Counted from the first letter of the stretch, positions 26,596 to 36,612 are shown. The stretch: 64,000 nucleotides of DNA from Ardenticatena maritima (GCF_001306175.1 NZ_LGKN01000006.1:62001-126000); one strand, 5' to 3'. The notes: generated by a model from the letters alone, not told the origin. Translations and numbers: made by a program.

Positions 26596-28950
26596 ATGAC
26601 TCGCACACTCTGGCGTAAACTCTGGCGTGATATTCGTGCGAACCGCGGGCAAACTGCGGCGTTGGTCTTGTTGATTGCATTGGGTATCGCCAGTTTTATG
26701 GCGATGATTGGCGCCTACCGCGATCTCTCGCTTTCGTATGAACACACCTACGAGCAGCTCAAATTTGCCGACTTGACCATAAAAGTGCTGGGCGCGCCGC
26801 AAACCGTGGTTGACGAAATCGCCCAGGTAGAGGGCGTACAAGCCGCGATGGGGCGCTATGTCGTGGATACCGGCTATGACGCCGGCGAAACCACACTCCG
26901 CGCACGCTTGATTGGTATCCCTGACGAACACCGCCCCACCGTCAACGACCTGCTTTTGCTCGAAGGGCGCTACTTTGAGCCTGGCGAAACAGGTGTGGCA
27001 CTCCTCGAAAAACATTTTGCCGAAGCCCACAACATCCACCCCAACGATACCATAACGCCCATCCTGAACGGGCAATCTGTGCCGCTGAAAGTGGTTGGCA
27101 TTGTCGCCAGCCCGGAGTATCTGATTGTCAGCCCCAGCCGCTACGAGCTCATCCCGGCCAATCGCACCTTCGCCGTCATCTTTACCCCCTTGAACGACCT
27201 GCAACGCCGCCTGGAAGTCGGTCAGACCATCAATGAAATCACCGTGCGTATTGACGACAACGCCGACCTCGCCGCAGTTGAACAACGTTTGCGCGAACAT
27301 CTTGCGCCTTACGGCCTCGTCGAAAGTATCACACGCGATGAACAACCTTCCCATGCCGCCCTGCAACTCGACATTGACGGCTTCCGCCAAATGGCATACG
27401 CCATTCCGGCGCTCATGCTCTTTGTGGCGCTGATGGCGCTTTCGATGCTGGTGGGGCGGCTGGTCCACACACAACGCCCCCTCATCGGCGTTATGCTTGC
27501 CTTTGGGCATACGCGGCAAACCGTATTGCGATTCTTCTTGCTCCTAGCACTCACCATTGGCCTCTTGGGGGCTGCGGCTGGCATTGCCCTGGGAGTGCCG
27601 CTCGGCACTGCCCTGACAAGCGCCTACGCTCACGAGCTGGGCATTCCCCTCGTCAAAACACGCCCGCACCCCGACGCCATGTTCCTCGCCGTCGCGCTGA
27701 GCTTGCTCACAGCAACCCTTGCGGCGCTTTCACCTGCTCGCCACGCGACACAGGTCGAACCAGCGACCGCCATGCGGCAAGACCCCGCGCTGAGCGTCGT
27801 GGCTGTGCGCCCCCTCCGGCTCGAACGGGTCTGGCGCTTGCCTTTGACAGCACGCCTGGCACTCCGCAACCTCTCACGCAACCGCCGCCGCACATTTGGC
27901 ACATGGCTGGCACTCGTCCTGACGCTGGTGCTGTTGTTGGTTTCCCTGGCGTTGGTAGATTCCATGAACACACTGCTGCAAACACACTTTGAAGAGATTG
28001 AGCGGTGGGATATTCTTGTTGTGTTTCAGCAACCCCAACCTATGGAGCGCGTGCAAGACCTGCAAGCGATTGAAGGCGTCACAGCGGTTGAACCGCTTTT
28101 GCAACTGCCCGCCCAGTTGCACGCCAACAACAAGGAGGAAGAAATCTTGCTCAACGCCTTGCCCGCTTCAACCACCATGCACACGTGGAACCTTCCGCGC
28201 CGTCTCACGGTCGAAGAAGCGTTTGCCCCTGGGCATGTCATCATCACTCGCGCGATGGCCGATGCGCTTGGGGTTGCACGCAACGACACCGTGGACATCG
28301 AGACACCCTATGGGCGGCGCACGTTCCGCATTGGCGGCGTTTCAGACGAAATGGTCGGGCCGGTGGCGTACATTCGTTTGGATGACGCACAAGCACTGAT
28401 TGGAGCGGCGCTCTGGAATAGCGCCTATGTCAAAACCAAAGCCGACCGCGAAACCGTGCAAAATGCGTTCTACCATCTCTCCGGTGTCGCGCTTGTACAA
28501 AACAAGCACGATATGAAGCGCGAATGGCAAACGCTGATGGGGCTGTTTTATGCTTTCGTGAGCGTGATGCTTTTGTTCGCCATTCTCATGGGCGGCGCTG
28601 TGCTCTTCAACACCATGAGTATGAACGTGCTCGAACGCCGCCGCGAACTGGCGACAATGCGCGCCATGGGAACACCATACCAGCGCCTGCGCCGCCTCAT
28701 CGCAATCGAAGTCGCCCTCATCTGGGCGTTGGCGTTGCTGCCCGGCATGGTCGCCGGCTATTGGGTCGCGCTTCAGTTTGGGCGTCTCTTCAACAGCGAG
28801 CTGATGACGTTCCGCGTCACCATTGCGCCCATTTCCTACATCGGTGCGGCGCTCGCCGTATTGGTCACTGCATGGGGAGCAACATGGCCCCCTCTGCGCG
28901 GTATCAAACGGCTCAATCTGGCCGAAGCCATCCGTGAACGCATCGCATGA
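26596..28950 (+). CDS. FtsX-like ABC permease with two FtsX domains
   Basis: A 784-residue membrane protein. After an N-terminal helix (about residues 18-38) comes a MacB-type extracellular domain, a group of three helices (about 290-400), then a second extracellular region and another FtsX helix group at the C-terminus. The last part has the family pattern ERRRELATMRAMGTPYQRLRRLIAIE. ATG 26596 has TAAGGAGG. Such permeases with LolD-type ATPases export or extract lipids, peptides or drugs; the substrate is unknown. Control by the TetR gene suggests an inducible efflux or lipid-handling system. Confidence 0.92.
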   Translation: MTRTLWRKLWRDIRANRGQTAALVLLIALGIASFMAMIGAYRDLSLSYEHTYEQLKFADLTIKVLGAPQTVVDEIAQVEGVQAAMGRYVVDTGYDAGETTLRARLIGIPDEHRPTVNDLLLLEGRYFEPGETGVALLEKHFAEAHNIHPNDTITPILNGQSVPLKVVGIVASPEYLIVSPSRYELIPANRTFAVIFTPLNDLQRRLEVGQTINEITVRIDDNADLAAVEQRLREHLAPYGLVESITRDEQPSHAALQLDIDGFRQMAYAIPALMLFVALMALSMLVGRLVHTQRPLIGVMLAFGHTRQTVLRFFLLLALTIGLLGAAAGIALGVPLGTALTSAYAHELGIPLVKTRPHPDAMFLAVALSLLTATLAALSPARHATQVEPATAMRQDPALSVVAVRPLRLERVWRLPLTARLALRNLSRNRRRTFGTWLALVLTLVLLLVSLALVDSMNTLLQTHFEEIERWDILVVFQQPQPMERVQDLQAIEGVTAVEPLLQLPAQLHANNKEEEILLNALPASTTMHTWNLPRRLTVEEAFAPGHVIITRAMADALGVARNDTVDIETPYGRRTFRIGGVSDEMVGPVAYIRLDDAQALIGAALWNSAYVKTKADRETVQNAFYHLSGVALVQNKHDMKREWQTLMGLFYAFVSVMLLFAILMGGAVLFNTMSMNVLERRRELATMRAMGTPYQRLRRLIAIEVALIWALALLPGMVAGYWVALQFGRLFNSELMTFRVTIAPISYIGAALAVLVTAWGATWPPLRGIKRLNLAEAIRERIA

Positions 28951-28972
28951 ACAGACTTTCGAGGCAAAGAGG

Positions 28973-29620
28973 ATGAGAACACCACCTTCACCCGCTGCCA
29001 TTCAGCATTTTTATGAATGGCTGGGGCGGAAACACGATTGGGCGGAAGTGTACGAAAGCCGCGCCAAAAAACGTGCGCTGGCACTGCTGGATATCCAGCC
29101 GGGAATGCGGGTGCTCAACGTAGGCGTTGGCACAGGGAAAGACCACCGCCGCCTGGTGCAAGCGGTCGCACCAGGTGGCATCGCCGTCGGTGTGGACATT
29201 GCCGCCACCATGCTGCGGCTCACGCAACGCCGCACAGGCGCCCCCGTTGTACAGGCGGACGCCCGCGCCTTGCCCTTCCCCGACAACACATTCGACCGCC
29301 TTTTTTGCGCCTACATGTTCGACCTTCTCCCGCTTCCCGACCTGCGCCCCACCTTGCTTGAATGCGTGCGTGTCGTGCGCCCTGGGGGGCGGCTCGTCCT
29401 CGTCTCGCTTGGGGAAGGCGTCACTCGCACCAGCCAATTTGTGATGCGGCTCTGGAAGGGGCTTTACCAACTCGCGCCGCTGGCATGCGGCGGCTGCCGC
29501 CCCATTCCACTGGCGCACATTGCCACGACCCTGCCGGCTGTCCGCGTGCAACATGAAACGATTGTCCAGTGGGGCGTGCCAAACGAAATGGTTGTGATTG
29601 ATATTGAAAGCGATGAGTAG
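28973..29620 (+). CDS. Class I SAM-dependent methyltransferase
   Basis: A 215-residue methyltransferase of the UbiE/MenG-like group. It carries motif I VLNVGVGTGKD, the acidic motif II GVDIAATML, motif post-I VVQADARALPFPDNTFD and motif III RPGGRLVLVS. The substrate is unknown; phospholipid or quinone methylation are common in this group. It lies 22 bp after the permease gene and so is probably the fourth gene of the tetR-ABC operon. ATG 28973 follows GAGGCAAAGAGG. Confidence 0.85.
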   Translation: MRTPPSPAAIQHFYEWLGRKHDWAEVYESRAKKRALALLDIQPGMRVLNVGVGTGKDHRRLVQAVAPGGIAVGVDIAATMLRLTQRRTGAPVVQADARALPFPDNTFDRLFCAYMFDLLPLPDLRPTLLECVRVVRPGGRLVLVSLGEGVTRTSQFVMRLWKGLYQLAPLACGGCRPIPLAHIATTLPAVRVQHETIVQWGVPNEMVVIDIESDE

Positions 29621-29636
29621 CCCTTTCCACTCGCAC

Positions 29637-29665
29637 TTGACACGCCAGACCAAAGCCGATATACT
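29637..29665 (+). promoter_or_regulatory. Promoter of the DUF302 gene
   Basis: TTGACA (29637-29642), a 17-bp spacer and TATACT (29660-29665) form a near-consensus sigma70 promoter 41 bp before the start codon. Confidence 0.8.
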
Positions 29666-29705
29666 CCCCCCGTGTACAGCGATTGCGGAAGAAGGAGGTG
29701 CCAAC

Positions 29706-30113
29706 ATGAGCACACAAGTCACCTACGGCATGACCAAAAGCCTGAATGTCCCCTTTGAAACGGCCGTCGAACGTGTCACCGAAGCGCTCAAAGAGCAAGG
29801 CTTCGGCATTCTCACCGAAATTGACGTGAAAGCCACCTTGAAGAAAAAACTCGACGTTGATTTTCGGCGCTATGTGATTTTGGGGGCGTGCAATCCACCG
29901 CTGGCGCACCGTGCGCTTTCGACCGACATTCACATTGGCTTGATGCTCCCGTGCAATGTCGTTGTGTACGAAGACGAGAGCGGGACGGGAAGCGTGGTTG
30001 AAATCGCCGACCCCATCGCTATGCTGGGCATTGCCAATTCGCCCGACCTGATGCCCATTGCGCAGGAAGCCCGCGAACGCCTGCAAAAAGCACTCGACGC
30101 CCTGGATCAATAG
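29706..30113 (+). CDS. DUF302-family protein
   Basis: A 135-residue cytosolic protein of the DUF302 fold, whose function is not established. It has the family pattern: an N-terminal helix (FETAVERVTEALKEQGFGILTEIDV), then YVILGACNPPLAHRAL and LMLPCNVVVYED. The conserved Cys (LGACNP) and the LPCNV Cys are both present. GAAGGAGGTG precedes ATG 29706, and a near-consensus promoter and a bidirectional terminator make it a single-gene unit. Confidence 0.9.
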   Translation: MSTQVTYGMTKSLNVPFETAVERVTEALKEQGFGILTEIDVKATLKKKLDVDFRRYVILGACNPPLAHRALSTDIHIGLMLPCNVVVYEDESGTGSVVEIADPIAMLGIANSPDLMPIAQEARERLQKALDALDQ

Positions 30114-30142
30114 ACAAACCAGAGGGTTGCGAGCCCACACAA

Positions 30143-30170
30143 AAACGGGACGCCGCGCGGCGTCCCGTTT
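30143..30170. terminator. Bidirectional intrinsic terminator
   Basis: AAACGGGACGCC / GGCGTCCCGTTT form a 12-bp perfect stem with a GCGC loop between the convergent DUF302 and class V aminotransferase genes. Confidence 0.85.
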
Positions 30171-30188
30171 GACGTTGTTGCCTAGGGG

Positions 30189-31337
30189 TCAAACGCCTAT
30201 CTCATCCAGCACCGCCAGCAAGCGCTCGATATCCGCCCACGTGTTGTAGAAATGCGGCGAGACGCGAATCCCGGGACCACGCACGGAGACATGCACATCC
30301 GCGGCTTTCAGGCGCTCCCACACCTGCTCGGCGGGGACGCGCGGATGCTGGAAGGTCACAATCCCCGCGCGCTCCTCATCACGGGCGTGCGGCGTGACGA
30401 CCTGCATACCACGTTCCAGCAAGGCTTCGATGAGCCGCCCCGTCAACGCCAGCACATATTCGGCAATCTGTGCCACTCCCACCTCGCTCAGCAAGGCAAT
30501 GCTCTCCATCAAGCCGACCAAGCTGGGCCACGCCAGCGTCCCATGCTCGTAGCGGCTTGCGGTGGGGCTGAGCGGCATATCGTAGTCAAAGAAGTTCATG
30601 GGGTTGACCGTTCCCAGCCAGCCATAAGCGCGCGGGTCGAGCAGGTCGAGCAACTCACGCCGCACGTAGAAAATGCCCGCGCCCAACGGTCCCATCAACC
30701 ACTTCGGTCCCCCAGCCGCCATGAAGTCAATCCCCATGGCTTGCACATCAATCGGCAACACACCCGCTGCCTGAATCACATCCACACAGACCAACACATC
30801 GCGACGATGCGCCTCTTCCGCCAACTCGGCGATTGGGTTGCGATACCCCGTAAAAAACTCCACATAACTGAGCGCGAGTAAGCGCGTGCGCTCGTCCATC
30901 GCCGCGACAATCTCGCGCGGGTCAATACGCCCATCACGCGCGGGGACACGCCGAATTTCCACGCCCGCCGCTTCCAGATTGCGCCACGGGTACACATTGG
31001 CGGTAAACTCCGTCTCGGCGGTCACCAGGTTGTCGCCCTCGCGCCAAGGCAAACCACGCGCCACCAGCAACAACCCTTCCGACGTGTTGCGCGTGAAGGC
31101 AATTTCATCGGGGTGGGCGTGAAAAAAAGCCGCCACACGTTGGCGAAACGAAGGCAACAAGTCGGGGTTTGCGAACGCCGGTGGGTGTCCATGTTGCATA
31201 CGCGCATCAATCCAATCTTGCACGGCTTGCGCAGTGCGGACGTTCAACGGCGAGACAGCGGCATGGTCAAGGTACGCAGCATGCTGAGTAATGGGGAACA
31301 ACGCCCGTGCGGCGTCACTGCCGGGTACGAGTGCCAT
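30189..31337 (-). CDS. Class V PLP-dependent aminotransferase/desulfurase-like enzyme
   Basis: A 382-residue fold-type I enzyme related to isopenicillin-N epimerase, cysteine desulfurase and kynureninase-like proteins. It has YLDHAAVSPL near the N-terminus, FTRNTSEGLLLVA, CVDVIQAAGVLPID, and the PLP lysine in GGPKWLMGPLG, where most relatives have a His before the Lys. There is no desulfurase Cys loop, so sulfur transfer is unlikely; the substrate is unknown. AAGGAG precedes ATG 31337. Confidence 0.85.
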   Translation of the reverse strand: MALVPGSDAARALFPITQHAAYLDHAAVSPLNVRTAQAVQDWIDARMQHGHPPAFANPDLLPSFRQRVAAFFHAHPDEIAFTRNTSEGLLLVARGLPWREGDNLVTAETEFTANVYPWRNLEAAGVEIRRVPARDGRIDPREIVAAMDERTRLLALSYVEFFTGYRNPIAELAEEAHRRDVLVCVDVIQAAGVLPIDVQAMGIDFMAAGGPKWLMGPLGAGIFYVRRELLDLLDPRAYGWLGTVNPMNFFDYDMPLSPTASRYEHGTLAWPSLVGLMESIALLSEVGVAQIAEYVLALTGRLIEALLERGMQVVTPHARDEERAGIVTFQHPRVPAEQVWERLKAADVHVSVRGPGIRVSPHFYNTWADIERLLAVLDEIGV

Positions 31338-31524
31338 GTTCGACTCCTTGATGCTTCTTCAAAGTTGGTTCTTTTGGGAACAAAGGAGCACCATGAAGCG
31401 AACAGGTGAGAAAAACATGGCGCTCCCAAGGGGACAGTATAAGCCGAAATGCAGCGGAACGCACACTGTGTAGAGGGTGAATCACAAACCTGGAAGAAAC
31501 AAGCGGATGAAAAATTGACGCCCT

Positions 31525-32208
31525 TTAGGGGTGCAAAATACCCAGAAGAGCCTTCGCCTTCTGCCAAAGAAAGAAGATTCTCCCGCCTGGTCCTTTTGGT
31601 TGAGGAAATTCCAAAAGCGGCGGTTTGTCATAGAGTGCATCTTCCGCCAAGGTCAATTGAAGATCCTCCAACGAACGAGAAGGTTCTTCAAAAGAAAGTT
31701 GGTATAAAAGTCTTGCACATCCCCAAAGCTTTTCTTTTTCTTCCTGCTGGGGGCAAATAATTTCATAAAGCCTTCCATCAGCGGCCACATACACATAGGC
31801 GCTGGGATCCATACCGGGTACACTATCAACCATAACGCCCCGGTAACCATCCACCAACACTTGTTCAACACCAAACTGCCAGCCCGGGAACTCTCGAATC
31901 AATTTTAGAACACGCAATTCTATCTGGTTTGGTGCATCGCGGTGACGCCACGCCACCCGCAATACCATACGCCCATCTGAATCCACAAGCGTAAAGCCAA
32001 AATCGTCGGCAAGATACTGATCTTCAACAACACGTGTTCCTGAGGGGAGCGCCCGTAGCGAGACCCCTAGAACGTCATTACGATAGATGGGAGTGCTTTT
32101 TTCTCCAACAATGGGAGATGTCCCCTGCACCATTACCCAGTTGTTTCCTGAACCAAGCAGAGAAAGCAGAACACATATGAAAACAGATAGCAGTTTGGCC
32201 TTGCGCAT
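31525..32208 (-). CDS. Secreted hypothetical protein of lower GC
   Basis: A 227-residue protein with a signal peptide (MRKAKLLSVFICVLLSLL) and no recognised domain. The mature part is beta-rich (YVYVAADGRLYEIICPQ) and carries two Cys (ICPQ, WGCARLL) that could pair. It has an A/T-richer sequence than its neighbours and unusual codon use, so recent transfer is possible. AAAGGAG precedes ATG 32208. Its upstream region has a candidate promoter and an 18-bp perfect palindrome. Confidence 0.75.
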   Translation of the reverse strand: MRKAKLLSVFICVLLSLLGSGNNWVMVQGTSPIVGEKSTPIYRNDVLGVSLRALPSGTRVVEDQYLADDFGFTLVDSDGRMVLRVAWRHRDAPNQIELRVLKLIREFPGWQFGVEQVLVDGYRGVMVDSVPGMDPSAYVYVAADGRLYEIICPQQEEKEKLWGCARLLYQLSFEEPSRSLEDLQLTLAEDALYDKPPLLEFPQPKGPGGRIFFLWQKAKALLGILHP

Positions 32209-32253
32209 ATTTGTCTCCTTTCTTTTTCAGTTCACTTCCTGATAAGACAACCA

Positions 32254-32271
32254 TCAATCTGCGCAGATTGA
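32254..32271. promoter_or_regulatory. 18-bp perfect palindrome, putative operator
   Basis: TCAATCTGCGCAGATTGA is its own reverse complement. It lies 46 bp before the orphan start and just downstream of the candidate promoter. Confidence 0.55.
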
Positions 32272-32279
32272 CGCCAAAC

Positions 32280-32308
32280 ACTTTATCCAAAAAAGTTATC
32301 TTTTACAA
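32280..32308 (-). promoter_or_regulatory. Putative promoter of the secreted orphan
   Basis: On the minus strand TTGTAA (32308-32303), 17 bp, TAAAGT (32285-32280). Confidence 0.5.
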
Positions 32309-32581
32309 TCCCCTTTTCCGAGGATTTTTCTCATCTCCCCCTGAGTATTAGGGGTACAATCGAACCCAAAACCCACAAAACGCGCTGACCTCAACCAAGA
32401 ACGCTGAACAAGCAAAAGTGCACGCACGGAGATGTGAAGCCCTGAGAGGAAAGCCTGCGGGTACGCATTGCCAACAAAAGGGGCATGCAGAAACGCGCCC
32501 ACCACCTCGCGAAGTGCGCGGCGGTGGACGCGCATTGTTCACTGCCTGATTGCGTCGCGTTGACAACTCCGACGCTATGCG

Positions 32582-33475
32582 TTATTGCGCGCGGTATTTG
32601 TGCCAGTAGCGGTACATGCCATCCGCAGACATCCAGGGGGGCGAGACGACCTCGTACATGTGCCACCACGCTTCATCTAACCCCTGCGCCTCGGCTTGCG
32701 CCCGAATCCAGTCGGTAAACCGCTTGCGCAGCGTCTCGCGATCGGGATTGTCGCGCATGGTCTCCACCAGCCACGCCTCGGCGGCGTCCAATGCTTCACG
32801 CGCCGCCGCCAGATGAAACGCGACATCGTCGTAGATGCCAAAATGCGTCGGCGCAATACGTGCCACGTCGAGCTGTTGCAAACGGTCAAGGCTGGCGCGC
32901 CATCGCTCAATGTGAAACTCCGGCGGCGGCATGGGCAAGCTGACAAAACGGTTGCCGAACCGCATTCCCCCCACGTCTCCCGTGAAGAGCACATCGCCCA
33001 ACCGGTAGCTCACGTGGTGGTTGGCATGCCCCACGGTTTCCAGCACCTCAATCGTCAACTCTTCGATGTGCAGCGTCATATTGTCAGCCAGTTCGTGCAC
33101 CTGCTCAGCCGGCACCGGCAAAAATTCCCCCCACAAGCGGTCCATGTCGTCGCCGTAGATGCGCCCTGCGCTTGCCAGCAACTTTTCGGGATTGATGAGG
33201 TGCGGCGCACCGCGCGGGTGAACATGCACGCGCGCCCCATGCCGTGCCACCCATCCAACCGCGCCGGCGTGGTCCAGGTGAATGTGCGTCAACAAGACGT
33301 CGGTGATGTCCTCCATGGTGAAGCCATGCGCCCGTACACCGGCTTCAAGCGCGGCGGTGGTTGTGCCCGGACCGGTTTCAATGAGCACCGCCCCCCGCGC
33401 ATGTGGAATCAGATACGCAGCAATAGTGCCGGGAAAGCCCTGAAAATTCAGGTCGAGTGTGTGTATCGTGGTCAT
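32582..33475 (-). CDS. MBL-fold metallo-hydrolase
   Basis: A 297-residue metallo-beta-lactamase fold hydrolase. The metal motif is THIHLDHAG (H64, H66, D68, H69), with later ligands in ETVGHANHHVSYRLG, FTGDVGG and PTHFG. A C-terminal helical extension (from about residue 215) ends in a Trp-rich tail. The overall plan is like glyoxalase II or lactonase-type enzymes; the substrate is not predictable. ATG 33475 has CGAGGC upstream. It is separated from tkt by a terminator. Confidence 0.88.
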   Translation of the reverse strand: MTTIHTLDLNFQGFPGTIAAYLIPHARGAVLIETGPGTTTAALEAGVRAHGFTMEDITDVLLTHIHLDHAGAVGWVARHGARVHVHPRGAPHLINPEKLLASAGRIYGDDMDRLWGEFLPVPAEQVHELADNMTLHIEELTIEVLETVGHANHHVSYRLGDVLFTGDVGGMRFGNRFVSLPMPPPEFHIERWRASLDRLQQLDVARIAPTHFGIYDDVAFHLAAAREALDAAEAWLVETMRDNPDRETLRKRFTDWIRAQAEAQGLDEAWWHMYEVVSPPWMSADGMYRYWHKYRAQ

Positions 33476-33547
33476 GGTTCTGCCTCGCGTTGTTTTGGAT
33501 TATGCGCCTCTGTGTCTTCTCTGTTATAAACTCGCTTGCGCAAAGCG

Positions 33548-33574
33548 ACAAAGAGGCCGCAAGGGCCTCTTTGT
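33548..33574 (-). terminator. Intrinsic terminator after tkt
   Basis: ACAAAGAGGCC / GGCCTCTTTGT form an 11-bp stem with a 5-nt loop, 30 bp past the tkt stop. Confidence 0.75.
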
Positions 33575-33604
33575 CATCCTCATCGTCTGCGGTCACCGAC
33601 AGGC

Positions 33605-35620
33605 TCAGCCCGCCACCCGTTCGAGCAAGGCTTTGGCACGCGCCACCACGTTTTCCACCGTGAAGCCAAATTGCTCTTGCAGTACCTTGTACGGGGCGGA
33701 TGCGCCAAACCGGTCAATGGCGATGATATCGCCGTCCAGCCCCACCCAGCGCTCCCAGCCCAACGAAGCGCCGGCTTCAATCGCCAGGCGGGCTTTCACC
33801 GCGCTGGGCAACACGCTCTCGCGGTATTCCGGCGATTGCTCGGCGAAGAGTTCCCACGACGGCATGCTGACCAGGCGCACGCGCACCCCTTCAGCCGCCA
33901 ACTGCTCGTAAGCGGCAGCCGCCAATTCCACCTCAGAACCGGTCGCGATGAGAATCAGGTCGGGGGTGGCGGCGTTTTCAGCGAGCACATACGCGCCATA
34001 GCGCAGGTTGGCGGCGTCGGCGTAGCGTGTGCGGTCAAGCGTGGTGATGCTCTGGCGAGAGAGCGCCAACGCCACCGGGCGCGACGTTTCCGCCAGCGCC
34101 ACCCGCCACGCTTCCACGGTTTCGTTGGCGTCGGCGGGGCGAATGACAACCAGGTTCGGCATGGCACGCAACGACGCCAAATGCTCGATGGGCTGGTGGG
34201 TCGGGCCGTCTTCCCCCAGCCAAACGCTGTCATGCGTATAGACGAAAATCACCGGCAGATGCGACAACGCCGCCAGGCGCACAGCCGGGCGCATATAGTC
34301 GCTAAACACCAGGAAGGTGCCGCCGTAGGGGCGCACGCCGCCATGCAACGCCATGCCGTTCATCGCCGCGCCCATGGCATGCTCGCGAATGCCCCAGTGC
34401 ACGTAGCGCCCATCGTAGGCGTCGCGTGCGAAGATGTGCGCCCCCTTGAATTTGGTGTTGTTGGAAGGCGTCAAGTCGGCGGAGCCACCGATGAGGTAGC
34501 CCAACTTGGGCATGATGGCGTCGAGCACTTTGCCGCTGGCTTTGCGTGTGGCGAGTTTTTCACCCGCGGCAAAAGTGGGCATATCAGCGTCCCAGCCTTC
34601 GGGCAAGGCATACGACCAATAGTGCCGCCAGGCTTCGGCTTCGGCGGGATACTCGGCGGCGTACCGCTCGAAGAGCGCCTGCCATTCGTGTTCCCACGCT
34701 TCGCCCCGCTCGACGGCTTGCCGCATGTGTGCATACACCTCATCCGGCACGTAGAACCATTTATCCTCAGGCCAGCCAAGGTTGCGTTTTGCCAGGCGCA
34801 GTTCTTCTTCACCCAAAGGCGAACCGTGCACGCCTGCTGTGCCCTGCTTGTTGGGCGCGCCGTAGCCGATGGTCGTGCGCACCATAATCAGCGATGGGCG
34901 GCTCAGGTCGGCGCGGGCTTCGGCAATGGCTTGTTCGATGGCGTCCAAATCATGGTCGCCATCCTCAACCTCCAACACTTGCCAGCCATACGCCTGGAAG
35001 CGCATGGCAACGTCTTCGGTGAACGCCAGCGATGTATCGCCGTCAATGGTGATGTGGTTGTTGTCATAGAGATAAATCAGGCGCCCCAGCCCCAAATGCC
35101 CGGCAAGCGAGGCGGCTTCACTGCTGATGCCTTCCATCAAATCGCCGTCGGAGACAATCGCGTAGGTGAAGTGGTCCATGATGTCATAGCCAGGGCGGTT
35201 GAAGACAGCCGCCAGGTGGCGCTCCGCCATTGCCATGCCCACGCCATTGGCAAATCCTTGCCCCAGCGGGCCGGTGGTTGTTTCCACGCCGGGCGTCAAA
35301 CCATATTCGGGGTGGCCGGGGGTGATACTCCCCCACTGGCGGAAGTTCTGAATGTCTTCCATGCTGACGTCGTAGCCTGTGAGATGCAGCAATGAGTAGA
35401 GCAGCATGGAACCGTGCCCGGCGGACAGAATAAAGCGGTCGCGGTTGGGCCATTTGGGATTGCGGGGGTTGTGTTTCAAGAAGCGCGTCCAGAGCACATA
35501 CGCCATCGGCGCAGCCCCCATGGGCAAGCCGGGGTGTCCGCTGTTGGCTTTCTGGACGGCGTCGGCTGAGAGAAAACGAATGGTGTTGATTGCCAATCGG
35601 TCAAGGTCGGTGTATGGCAT
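33605..35620 (-). CDS. tkt: Transketolase
   Basis: TPP-dependent transfer of two-carbon units in the pentose phosphate pathway. The 671-residue product shows the TPP motif [23 protein letters not shown] in part (GDG...NN pattern with [10 protein letters not shown]), HPG near residue 28, the pyrimidine domain [19 protein letters not shown] and the C-terminal domain [12 protein letters not shown] 35620 ([11 protein letters not shown]) follows AAAGGGAG; the ATG at 35644 lacks a site. It lies 32 bp after the nuclease gene and probably ends the cmk-plsC-nuclease-tkt operon. Confidence 0.96.
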   Translation of the reverse strand: MPYTDLDRLAINTIRFLSADAVQKANSGHPGLPMGAAPMAYVLWTRFLKHNPRNPKWPNRDRFILSAGHGSMLLYSLLHLTGYDVSMEDIQNFRQWGSITPGHPEYGLTPGVETTTGPLGQGFANGVGMAMAERHLAAVFNRPGYDIMDHFTYAIVSDGDLMEGISSEAASLAGHLGLGRLIYLYDNNHITIDGDTSLAFTEDVAMRFQAYGWQVLEVEDGDHDLDAIEQAIAEARADLSRPSLIMVRTTIGYGAPNKQGTAGVHGSPLGEEELRLAKRNLGWPEDKWFYVPDEVYAHMRQAVERGEAWEHEWQALFERYAAEYPAEAEAWRHYWSYALPEGWDADMPTFAAGEKLATRKASGKVLDAIMPKLGYLIGGSADLTPSNNTKFKGAHIFARDAYDGRYVHWGIREHAMGAAMNGMALHGGVRPYGGTFLVFSDYMRPAVRLAALSHLPVIFVYTHDSVWLGEDGPTHQPIEHLASLRAMPNLVVIRPADANETVEAWRVALAETSRPVALALSRQSITTLDRTRYADAANLRYGAYVLAENAATPDLILIATGSEVELAAAAYEQLAAEGVRVRLVSMPSWELFAEQSPEYRESVLPSAVKARLAIEAGASLGWERWVGLDGDIIAIDRFGASAPYKVLQEQFGFTVENVVARAKALLERVAG

Positions 35621-35652
35621 AGGTCGCTCCCTTTGTGTGTCCACGTTTCGAT

Positions 35653-36612
35653 TTATTCACCATCAAGCAACGCCAGTTGCACAACGTCGCGCAAGACAAT
35701 TTGCGGCGTCCCTTTGTAGAGTTGAACCCGCCCCTGAATGGCAATGCACCGGTTGAGCAGGTAGGTTTCGGGGGGGTCGGGAAAATCTTGCCAGCGGTCT
35801 GGGAAAATGACCACGTAGAAGTGCCCTTGGTAGGGGTCGTGCGAATTCAAGAAGACCGCCTTGCCGCTGTTGTGCGTGGAGACGACGCGAAAGACAATCG
35901 TTGCGGTTTGGTCAATCACGTTCCGCGCCTCTTCGGGACCAATGGCGCCGGGCACGAGCGAGGGGTCGCACGCCTCGGCGTTGGCGGGAGCGGGCGCAGC
36001 GGCGGCTTCCTCGGTCGCCGGTGTTGGGGCAACCGCGCCGCTGCCCCCTGCAATCGGCTTGAATTCCGACCAGACGCCGCGCCGCTTTTCGCGCGCCACA
36101 AATTCGAGGTCGCGCAGCAGGTCGGCGTAGCGGTCATCCGGCGGGACAATGTTCACAAAAGCGTAGCCCAGGCGCACCATTTCGGCTTCCACAAGCGTGC
36201 CGTCTTCGAGGAAAATCCAGCGTAGCAAGCGCCCAAAATGGTCACGGTCGGTTTGGTCGGGTTCAAGATAGACGATTTTGCCTTCCACCAACTGGCGGTT
36301 GAACTCGGTCGCTTCGGGTCCGTAAAATTCCGCACTGCTCAGGTTGGGGTTGACGTCCGATTCAGGCGTGTCAATGCCCAGGTAGCGGACATGCTCGCCG
36401 TTCTCGATTTCGATGGTATCGCCGTCAATGACCCGCACCACGCGCGCCGGCTGTCGGTTGTTGGGCAAGGCGGGCACGGTGGGCGTTGGCGCTACCGCCG
36501 CAGAGGGTTCGGCGCGATTTTGCAAAACCAACACCGCCAGCGCGATGTTGGTCACCGCCAGAAAGACGACTGCAAGCGCCAGAAGTTTCCATGCGTTTTT
36601 GGACATGTTCAT
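35653..36612 (-). CDS. Membrane-anchored thermonuclease-like protein with extra C-terminal domain
   Basis: A 319-residue protein. An N-terminal membrane helix (about 8-32) is followed by a staphylococcal-nuclease domain (about 52-190) with the catalytic and Ca motifs [17 protein letters not shown] and [11 protein letters not shown]. An Ala/Pro linker leads to a second beta-barrel-like domain (about 215-315; [35 protein letters not shown]) that resembles an OB or SNase-like nucleic-acid domain. It should cut extracellular nucleic acid. The ATG overlaps the plsC stop (ATGA), so the two are co-translated. Confidence 0.88.
   Translation of the reverse strand: MNMSKNAWKLLALAVVFLAVTNIALAVLVLQNRAEPSAAVAPTPTVPALPNNRQPARVVRVIDGDTIEIENGEHVRYLGIDTPESDVNPNLSSAEFYGPEATEFNRQLVEGKIVYLEPDQTDRDHFGRLLRWIFLEDGTLVEAEMVRLGYAFVNIVPPDDRYADLLRDLEFVAREKRRGVWSEFKPIAGGSGAVAPTPATEEAAAAPAPANAEACDPSLVPGAIGPEEARNVIDQTATIVFRVVSTHNSGKAVFLNSHDPYQGHFYVVIFPDRWQDFPDPPETYLLNRCIAIQGRVQLYKGTPQIVLRDVVQLALLDGE

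Larger units (their letters stand above)
32209..32581. other. Intergenic region with no supported gene
   Basis: A 373-bp stretch upstream of the secreted orphan. Contents I can support: the palindrome at 32254-32271, a promoter-like pair at 32280-32308, and an imperfect GC-rich hairpin near 32490-32540 that could terminate the MBL hydrolase transcript. Short frames here lack ribosome sites and look like non-coding. Confidence 0.6.

Noticed and set aside
32296-32535. 79-residue minus-strand ORF
   Set aside because: No ribosome site and no recognisable protein features.
33536-35395. 619-residue plus-strand ORF over tkt
   Set aside because: Antisense shadow in high-GC coding DNA; sequence is not protein-like.
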